In this document: positions 58,842 through 64,000 of the stretch, one piece after another
Layout of the letters: every line of letters begins with the position of its first letter
Numbering within the stretch: the first letter of the stretch is position 1
From: Micromonospora sp. H61
GTDB lineage: Bacteria > Actinomycetota > Actinomycetes > Mycobacteriales > Micromonosporaceae
Direction of reading: 5' to 3'
Length of the DNA: 64,000 nt
Assembly: GCF_018070325.1 (NCBI RefSeq)
Contig: NZ_JAGPXY010000026.1
Span: forward strand, 20,693 to 84,692
Made by a program: the position numbers and the translations under genes
The notes under the pieces: model-generated
What the model was told of the DNA's origin: nothing
The model's database searches: none
Seen by the model: only the letters and a program-made list of their open reading frames with translations

Positions 58842-59429
58842 TCAGGAGTGGCGTCTACTGGCAGAGGCGATTGGGATCAGCCTGGCTGCTACGTCCTCGA
58901 AGTCGCCGAAGCCACTGACGGTTTGCCACAGGCCATGGGCCCGGTAATAGGCGCGCAACGGCTCGACCTGCTCTCGGTAGGTCTCCTGTGAATGCGAGTA
59001 CATCAGCAAGAGTTCCTGGCGTCGCTCGGCTTGCTGAGAGTCCAGGTCTATCTGACGTTCCACCCGGCCCTGCGCGGCGAGGCGGAGTTGGTCCTCCGTA
59101 AGGACAACTTCGATCACTGTGTCGGGGACATGGCCGCTCTGCGTCTGCAACTCAGCTTGGCGGATGTTGCGAGGGAAGTTGTACAGCACCCAGCCACCGT
59201 CGGCGTTGGTTAGGGCGTCAGCGATGGCTTTGACCATTAGCTCATCCGGGACAAGATGTCCGGCCTGCATATACCGGCTCGCCTCTTTGCCCAGCGAAGT
59301 CTGCTGCTGCACGTGACCGCGGAAGACGTTACCTGCGCTGACAACCTGTAGGCCGATGGCGTCTGCCATAGCCCACGCAGCGGAAGCCAGGTCGACTACC
59401 GGCCCGGCGATGAGGACCACGTTGGGCAT
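58842..59429 (-). CDS. Adenylate kinase-like protein lacking a normal P-loop
   Basis: 195 aa, ATG 59427-59429 behind GGAGTACAC. The fold follows adenylate kinases: VSAGNVFRGHVQQQTSLGKEASRYMQAGHLVPDELMVKAIADAL, NFPRNIRQAE, TVIEVVLTEDQ, and REQVEPLRAYYRAHGLWQTVSGFGDFEDV. The ATP P-loop GxxGxGKG(T/S), however, reads AGPVVDLASAA, with no Gly-Lys-Thr, and the LID arginines are not in place. It probably binds nucleotide at most and may be a sensor or dead paralogue. It neighbours tRNA-Lys and the small-gene cassette. Confidence 0.8.
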   Translation of the reverse strand: MPNVVLIAGPVVDLASAAWAMADAIGLQVVSAGNVFRGHVQQQTSLGKEASRYMQAGHLVPDELMVKAIADALTNADGGWVLYNFPRNIRQAELQTQSGHVPDTVIEVVLTEDQLRLAAQGRVERQIDLDSQQAERRQELLLMYSHSQETYREQVEPLRAYYRAHGLWQTVSGFGDFEDVAARLIPIASASRRHS

Positions 59430-59562
59430 GTGTACTCCATGTGGATGGCGCCGAAGCGCCAAGCTAGCCACCCGCAACGCGCTCAAGCGGCTCGGCAGAG
59501 CACTGGACCGGTGGAGCGCTACTGCTGTACTTCGCTGCTATACGAGTCGTGCTGACAAAGAC

Positions 59563-59584
59563 AGCGGCCCTACAAAGGGCCGCT
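59563..59584 (-). terminator. Terminator of tRNA-Lys
   Basis: A perfect 9-bp stem (AGCGGCCCT with AGGGCCGCT) and 4-nt loop lie 15 bp past the tRNA 3' end. On the minus strand GTCTTTGTC follows. Confidence 0.75.
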
Positions 59585-59598
59585 GAGCTGGAACGGAG

Positions 59599-59670
59599 TG
59601 GGCCGCCAGGGACTCGAACCCTGAACCTATGGATTAAAAGTCCACAGCTCTGCCATTGAGCTAGCGGCCC
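59599..59670 (-). tRNA. tRNA-Lys (TTT)
   Basis: A 72-nt cloverleaf on the minus strand: acceptor GGGCCGC/GCGGCCC, discriminator A, D arm GCTC...GAGC, anticodon loop CTTTTAA (TTT), T loop TTCGAGT. tRNA genes of this kind are frequent integration sites, but no second copy of its 3' end is seen in the window. Confidence 0.97.
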
Positions 59671-59882
59671 GCGCGCTCAGGTTACCCGACGGTCTGCGCC
59701 CCGGCTGATGTCCGCCCCCGGGCCAGAGGAGCGATGCTGATCTACGCCCACGACGGTGTGGGCGTTGGGACTGCCGCCGTTGCTGGTGCAAGGCCGAGCG
59801 GCCCGCCGGGATGACCAACTGGCGAGGTGGCTCGCGTCCGCAGCCGGCCTCGACGCCTCCGGCAAACTTCTGCATTGCTTCG

Positions 59883-59912
59883 TCACCGGTATAGCTTCAT
59901 CACCGATATATT
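59883..59912 (+). promoter_or_regulatory. Promoter and possible operator of the padR gene
   Basis: TCACCGGTATA (59883-59893) is repeated as TCACCGATATA (59900-59910), 17 bp apart. TATATT (59907-59912) looks like a -10 box only 7 bp before the ATG, so the message is probably leaderless. Confidence 0.45.
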
Positions 59913-59918
59913 AGCGTC

Positions 59919-60341
59919 ATGGCCACACCCACGCCACTGCGGGAACCCACCTTCTTGATCCTGACTGCCCTTGCGCGGGAATCCATGCACGGCTACGGCA
60001 TCATCAGCGACGTCGCGGCCCTCTCCGATGGGCGGCTGGCGCTGCGGCCCGGCACCCTCTACGGCGCACTCGACCGCCTCACCGACGAAGGGCTGGTCGA
60101 GCGTGCCCACGAGGAGGTCGTCGAGGGACGGTTACGCCGCTACTACCGGCTCACCGAAGCGGGCCGGTCCGTGCTCACCGCCGAGACCGAACGACTGCGC
60201 CGCAACGTCGAGGCCGCCACACAGCGGTTACGTGCCCGACCTGCGGGCACCCGCACCGTCGACGGCATCTCACGCGGCCCTCTCACCATCCCCGGAACGG
60301 CCGCCCACCCCGTCCTTCGACCGACCGGAGGCCCGGCATGA
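59919..60341 (+). CDS. PadR family regulator
   Basis: 140 aa, ATG 59919. Winged helix with the PadR pattern: EPTFLILTALARESMHGYGIISDVAALSDGRLALRPGTLYGALDRLTDEGLVE, RRYYRLTEAGRSVLTAE. The C-terminal 30 residues are a Pro/Gly-rich tail. It overlaps the membrane-protein gene by 4 bp (ATGA), a common PadR-effector arrangement. Confidence 0.9.
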   Translation: MATPTPLREPTFLILTALARESMHGYGIISDVAALSDGRLALRPGTLYGALDRLTDEGLVERAHEEVVEGRLRRYYRLTEAGRSVLTAETERLRRNVEAATQRLRARPAGTRTVDGISRGPLTIPGTAAHPVLRPTGGPA

Positions 60342-61387
60342 ACCAGCCCAATCCCGCGCAGGAACAGGCCGGGTCGCCGCTGGAGTCCCGCTACCGGCGG
60401 CTGCTGTGGGCCTACCCGGGTGACTACCAGGCTGAGCGGGGCGACGAGATCGTCGGGACGTACCTCGACACCGTCGATCCGGGCCGGCGCTGGCCATCCC
60501 CACACGACGCCGTCGATCTGCTCGGCGCCGGGCTCCGGGAGCGACTGCGCGGGTACGGCGCTCTCGGGCTGGTTGCGGCTCTCCCACTGGCCGCGACCGC
60601 CGCGCTGAACACCCTGGTCGCGGTCTCCGCCTTCCTGCTCCTGCAGGTCGAGTTCGAAGATCCGCGTTTCGCTCGGCTGGACCCGGTTGGTCCGTTCCAG
60701 ACCCTCGGCGCAGTGATCTGGCTTGGCTGGCTGCTCGTCGGCCTCGCCGCCACGGCGCTGCCCGGGGCCTGGGCTCGAACCGTCGCGGCCGGTGGTCTCC
60801 TACTGACTGTCGCCGTGCCGCCAGTGGCCGCCGTCACCGGCCAACCTGGGCCGCCGCTGTTCGTGCTGGTCCCCGCCGTCGCGCTCGGCCTGGCCACGCT
60901 TGCGCTGCCCTCCCATCCCGGTTGGGTCGTGCGTAGCCTGCCGCCGTTCACGGCCGGTTGTGTGACGGCCGTATCGGTGGCATTCAGCGCCGCCGAGAAC
61001 GGCGGCAACATGTTCACCTCGTACGGCTCGACCCCCGAACTGCTGGCGATGGCCGGGGGGTCGATGTTCGTACTGGTCCTGCTCGTCGGCCTCGTTCGCG
61101 CCCTGGGAGCCGATGACGCAGGCCTCTGGGCGACCCTGCTGCTCGCCACCCCGGCCGGCCTGTTCAGCGCCGACCAACTCAGCCAGGCGACCTGGGGTAC
61201 CAGCGGCGGCGGGCCCGCCCCGACGGCCTATGCCGTCACAGCCGGGTCGATCCTTCTTGTCGGCGCGGCGCTGCTGGCAGCGGCCCTCGCCGGCCAGGCC
61301 GCCCGACACCAGACCGTACGTCGACGAGTGCTCGATGACGTCTGTCCGACCTGCGGGCACCGCTCGACTGCGATGACAGGGGCCTGA
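60338..61387 (+). CDS. Multi-pass membrane protein coupled to PadR
   Basis: 349 aa. Cytoplasmic N-terminus with RYRRLLWAYPGDYQAERGDEIVGTYLD, a pattern seen in PadR-linked membrane proteins, then eight or so hydrophobic segments (LGLVAALPLAATAALNTLVAV, LVGLAATALPGAWARTVAAGGLLLTVAVPPV). It ends with CPTCGH, a possible zinc-binding pair. Function unknown; probably regulated by the overlapping padR gene. Confidence 0.82.
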   Translation: MNQPNPAQEQAGSPLESRYRRLLWAYPGDYQAERGDEIVGTYLDTVDPGRRWPSPHDAVDLLGAGLRERLRGYGALGLVAALPLAATAALNTLVAVSAFLLLQVEFEDPRFARLDPVGPFQTLGAVIWLGWLLVGLAATALPGAWARTVAAGGLLLTVAVPPVAAVTGQPGPPLFVLVPAVALGLATLALPSHPGWVVRSLPPFTAGCVTAVSVAFSAAENGGNMFTSYGSTPELLAMAGGSMFVLVLLVGLVRALGADDAGLWATLLLATPAGLFSADQLSQATWGTSGGGPAPTAYAVTAGSILLVGAALLAAALAGQAARHQTVRRRVLDDVCPTCGHRSTAMTGA

Positions 61388-61406
61388 CTTCGGCAGGATC
61401 AGCGAT

Positions 61407-61796
61407 GTGGCGGGGTCGGTGAGCTGGGGTGAATCGAGCGACCTCGTTCGGCGGCGCATGGGTGGGGGCCGATGGGGAACCAGGACCGGCATGGGATCGA
61501 GCCGATTGCCTGCCGTGGCGGCCTCCGGGGAGGAGGAGGTCGGGCGCGATGGCGTACGCCAGCCGGGTGGGGAGGTGCACGCCTGGTTGCCCGGCCAGAA
61601 CCAGACGGTCTGTGGCCTGGCGCTGAGCCGTACCCGACTGCGTCGCTTCCCGCACGTGCCCTTCGACTACTCGGGTACCGACGTGCTCACCGAGGCGGAC
61701 GCGGTGGGCTGGATCTGCCCACGCTGCCTGGCCGCCACCGCCGGTAGGCGGGGCAAGGAGAAGCACGGCTGGGTACGGGAGTCTCCTCGACCTTGA
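61407..61796 (+). CDS. Small conserved protein, start uncertain
   Basis: The convincing part is the last 75 residues: EVHAWLPGQNQTVCGLALSRTRLRRFPHVPFDYSGTDVLTEADAVGWICPRCLAATAGRR. The CPRC pair and upstream Cys suggest metal binding. The start may be GTG 61407, ATG 61491 or later; the first 50 residues look poor. Cytoplasmic; function unknown. Confidence 0.6.
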   Translation: MAGSVSWGESSDLVRRRMGGGRWGTRTGMGSSRLPAVAASGEEEVGRDGVRQPGGEVHAWLPGQNQTVCGLALSRTRLRRFPHVPFDYSGTDVLTEADAVGWICPRCLAATAGRRGKEKHGWVRESPRP

Positions 61797-61941
61797 TCGA
61801 CTCGGGATCCCGGAAGTTGGGCTGTCCTGTGCGCTTGGGTACCCCGACGTCCAGGAAGTCGAGTGGATCAAGCGGCGGGGCCGGGGCGGGCCACCGCGCT
61901 GATGGTGGTTGAGCTGCTGCTGGGCGGGTACGGGGTCGGGC

Positions 61942-63024
61942 ATGCGGATCGTGGTGGTGGGGGCCAGCGGCAACGTCGGTACGGCGCTGCTGCGCCGGCT
62001 GCGCCGGGAGCGGGGCGTGGAGCTGGCCGGGGTCGTTCGACGGTTGCCCGGCCCGGACGCCGGCGAGCCGTACGACCAGGTGGAGTGGCACTCCTGCGAC
62101 ATCGGCGCGCCGGGCGCGGTCGGGCAGCTCGCCGAGGTGTTCGCGGGTGCTGACGCGGTGGTGCACCTGGCCTGGCAGATCCAGCCCAGCCACGACCAGC
62201 GGGTGCTGCGCCGGACCAACGTCGAGGGCAGCCGGGCGGTGATCAACGCGGTGGTCCAGGCCGGAGTTCCGGCCCTGGTGTACGCCTCGTCGGTCGGCAC
62301 CTACGCGCCCGGCCCGAAGGATCACCCGATCAGTGAGCGGTGGCCGGCCACCGGTGTGCCCGGTTCGTCGTACAGCGAGCACAAGGCGGAGGTGGAGGCT
62401 CTGCTGAACGAGGTCGAACGGGATCAGCCGACGCTGCGGGTGGTGCGGATGCGACCCGGGTTGATCTTCCAGCGGGCCGCCGGTGCGGAGATCACCCGCT
62501 ACTTCCTCGGCCCGCTGGCGCCGGTGCGGTTGCTGCGCTTCGGCCGGATCCCGCTGGTGCCGACGAACCGCCGGTTGCGGATGCAGGCGGTGCACGCCGA
62601 TGACGTGGCTGACGCGTACGCCCGGGCGGTGCTGGGTGATGCGCGCGGCGCTTTCAACGTCGCCGCGGACCCGGTGCTCACTCCGGAGCTGGTGGCCCGG
62701 CACTTCCATGGTTGGACGGTGCCGGTCGCCGCGCCGGTGCTGCGGGCGGCGGCGGCGCTGACCTGGCGGGCGCGGCTGCAACCGGTCGACGCGGGCTGGG
62801 TGGAGCTGGGTCTGAACGCCCCGCTGATGTCCAGCGAGCGCGCGGAGACCGAGCTGGGCTGGCAGCCCAAGATCAGTGCGCTGACGACGCTCAAGGAACT
62901 CTTCGCCGGAATGGCCGACGGCGACCACACGCCGAGCCCACCGATGTCCGGCGCACGGGACCTGCCCGGCCGCCCCGCCGCCCTCCTCCACGCCCGCCCC
63001 CCAGGCCAAGGAAACCCCTACTGA
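61942..63024 (+). CDS. NAD-dependent epimerase/dehydratase (extended SDR)
   Basis: 360 aa, ATG 61942. N-terminal cofactor motif RIVVVGASGNVGTALLRRL, VVHLAWQIQPS, active-site region YASSVGTYAPG and the Tyr-Lys pair in SSYSEHKAEVE, then HADDVADAYARAVLG. The substrate, probably a nucleotide sugar or similar alcohol, is not predictable. The C-terminal 30 residues are Pro/Arg-rich. Stand-alone gene. Confidence 0.87.
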   Translation: MRIVVVGASGNVGTALLRRLRRERGVELAGVVRRLPGPDAGEPYDQVEWHSCDIGAPGAVGQLAEVFAGADAVVHLAWQIQPSHDQRVLRRTNVEGSRAVINAVVQAGVPALVYASSVGTYAPGPKDHPISERWPATGVPGSSYSEHKAEVEALLNEVERDQPTLRVVRMRPGLIFQRAAGAEITRYFLGPLAPVRLLRFGRIPLVPTNRRLRMQAVHADDVADAYARAVLGDARGAFNVAADPVLTPELVARHFHGWTVPVAAPVLRAAAALTWRARLQPVDAGWVELGLNAPLMSSERAETELGWQPKISALTTLKELFAGMADGDHTPSPPMSGARDLPGRPAALLHARPPGQGNPY

Positions 63025-63038
63025 CCCCCACCCCAGCT

Positions 63039-63100
63039 CGGTGATCAAGAGCTTTCGGTCAGAAAAAGCCGCCCCGATGACCGAAACCTCTTGATCACCG
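63039..63100. repeat. Long palindromic element between convergent genes
   Basis: Two 23-nt arms (63039-63061 and 63078-63100) are complementary except for one C-C pair. The outer part reads CGGTGATCAAGAG and the inner part TTTCGGTCA; the loop is 16 nt. It may act as a terminator for both genes and resembles the other dispersed palindromes in form, not sequence. Confidence 0.75.
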
Positions 63101-63180
63101 GCGCGGGCGCGGGGACCCTCGGCGGGTGTGGGGAGCCTGGCGGGGCTGGGCGGGCCCCGGCGGGGTTGGGCTGCCGTGGG

Positions 63181-64000
63181 TTAGGAGAGCTTGGCGTTGG
63201 TGAGCGTGGGGTTGCGGGCGCCCAGGAAAAAGATGCCGGGGAAGCCGCGGGTCTCGAACGTGGCGCTGGGGTTGCGGCGCAGGGTCGAGTTTTCGATCCT
63301 CATGGTGCCGGTGCGGTTGTTGCTCACGAAGAAGATCGCGCCGCCACCCTCGTTGGCAGTGTTGTTCTCGATGATCGTGCCGGCGATCCGGACGGTGAAC
63401 TCGTTACCGTCGCAGTAGATCGCGCCGCCGCTGCCGCCGCCGGGCGTACCGGACTTGGCCGGGTTGGCGCCGCTGCCGATCGCCTCGTTGTTCCTGAGCA
63501 GGCTGTTCAGCACCACCCACGACACGCCGATGCTGCTCAGCGCCCCTCCGTTGGAGCAGGAACCGCCGTCGAAGGTGCTGCCCACCACGTACACCGGCTT
63601 GTTCTCGTACTGGCTCAGCACCCGGACGGCCGCGCCACCCAGGTCGGGGCCGGTGCGGTCGCAGCGGTTGCGGACGAAGCGCGAGTTGACCACCTTCAGC
63701 CGCCCGCCGCGGACGAAGATCGCCCCACCGCCGCCGCCCTCGGCCTTCTCGCCGGTGGAGTTGCCGTCGGCGAAGGTCAGGTTCTGCACGGTGAGCTGCG
63801 GGTGATCCTGGTTCTGGCAGTGCGAGGTGGTGAAGCCCTGGGCCTCGTCGCAGGTGTTCATGTAGAGGATGCGGCGCTGCCCCTGGCCGCTCAGCGTGAC
63901 AGTGCCGCCGCCGTCCAGCACGATCTTCGGGCCGTTGGCGTTGCGGACCTTCGCGGTGGCGGCCATCTTGATCGTCACCGGGGCCGGTCCACAGTTGAAC
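63181..64000 (-). CDS. Right-handed beta-helix surface protein (N-terminus outside window)
   Basis: At least 270 C-terminal residues. Repeated parallel beta-helix coils with GGGGGAIFVRGGRLKVVNSRFVRNR, GGALSSIGVSWVVLNSLLRNNEA, GGGSGGAIYCDGNEFTVRIAGTIIENNTANEGGGAIFFVSN and MRIENSTLRRNP. Cys pairs (NTCDEA, SHCQNQ) occur. The GGGAI repeats match polymorphic-membrane-protein-like or pectate-lyase-like secreted proteins. The window edge cuts off the signal region, so location is inferred. Confidence 0.78.
   Translation of the reverse strand, partial: FNCGPAPVTIKMAATAKVRNANGPKIVLDGGGTVTLSGQGQRRILYMNTCDEAQGFTTSHCQNQDHPQLTVQNLTFADGNSTGEKAEGGGGGAIFVRGGRLKVVNSRFVRNRCDRTGPDLGGAAVRVLSQYENKPVYVVGSTFDGGSCSNGGALSSIGVSWVVLNSLLRNNEAIGSGANPAKSGTPGGGSGGAIYCDGNEFTVRIAGTIIENNTANEGGGAIFFVSNNRTGTMRIENSTLRRNPSATFETRGFPGIFFLGARNPTLTNAKLS

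Noticed and set aside
57883..58947. A 354-codon gene beginning with a GntR domain
   Set aside because: Only the first 60 residues after ATG 57931 are protein-like; the rest is out-of-frame sequence after a likely one-base deletion.
59599..59670. tRNA-Lys as the attachment site of an integrated element
   Set aside because: No integrase gene and no second copy of the tRNA 3' end are visible in the window.

Overview
The window is a high-GC actinobacterial chromosome segment, most likely Micromonosporaceae (Micromonospora-like). This rests on codon and base composition, GTG/TTG starts with strong purine-rich ribosome sites, Tat and lipobox signal peptides, a carotenoid cluster with a B12-type MerR regulator, an actinobacterial Tad pilus locus, and clusters of small coupled genes. 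There is no rRNA, CRISPR array, transposase or integrase. Four tRNA genes are present: a Glu-Asp-Phe cluster and a single Lys.

Left part (1-15.7 kb): a cut substrate-binding lipoprotein, small conserved proteins (secreted, DUF2786, SRPBCC), the tRNA cluster, a NodB polysaccharide deacetylase, then a carotenoid and light-protection block. crtE, crtI, idi and a LitR/CarH-like regulator run left, and crtB and a photolyase run right, from a 66-bp divergent promoter that carries a perfect 16-bp palindrome. A serine hydrolase and a flavin disulfide oxidoreductase follow.

14.7-27.9 kb is one functional unit: a LacI regulator, an ABC sugar importer (binding protein plus two permeases, no ATPase), a GH13 alpha-glucosidase and two very large secreted GH87-type alpha-1,3-glucanases with discoidin, FnIII, CARDB and CBM modules. 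It reads as a Gram-positive utilisation locus for alpha-1,3-glucan (fungal wall glucan or mutan).

28-41 kb: enoyl-CoA hydratase, a membrane Rieske protein, then a complete leftward Tad pilus operon (lipoprotein, secreted protein, CpaB, CpaE, TadA, TadB, TadC, pilin, three TadE/G-type proteins, LysM protein) with its prepilin peptidase divergently to the right. 41-50 kb: PAP2 phosphatase, GH65 phosphorylase, LtrA, a MarR-GNAT fusion, a three-gene methyltransferase operon facing a TetR gene, and a RibD-like reductase. 50-55 kb: a sugar ABC importer with both permeases fused in one chain, next to an IclR regulator.

55-61 kb: a secreted DUF11-like protein, a DUF4839-like protein, then a small accessory block. 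This block holds three overlapping tiny genes (two share a C-x-CGAD-x-PC motif), a divergent short GntR gene with an apparent one-base frameshift, and an adenylate-kinase-like protein whose P-loop has been lost, beside tRNA-Lys. A PadR/membrane-protein pair, an SDR epimerase and a cut beta-helix protein finish the window. Several long palindromes between convergent genes (28.8, 29.9, 41.0, 63.1 kb) look like dispersed intergenic repeat elements. The 57.0-59.5 kb block is the least understood part.
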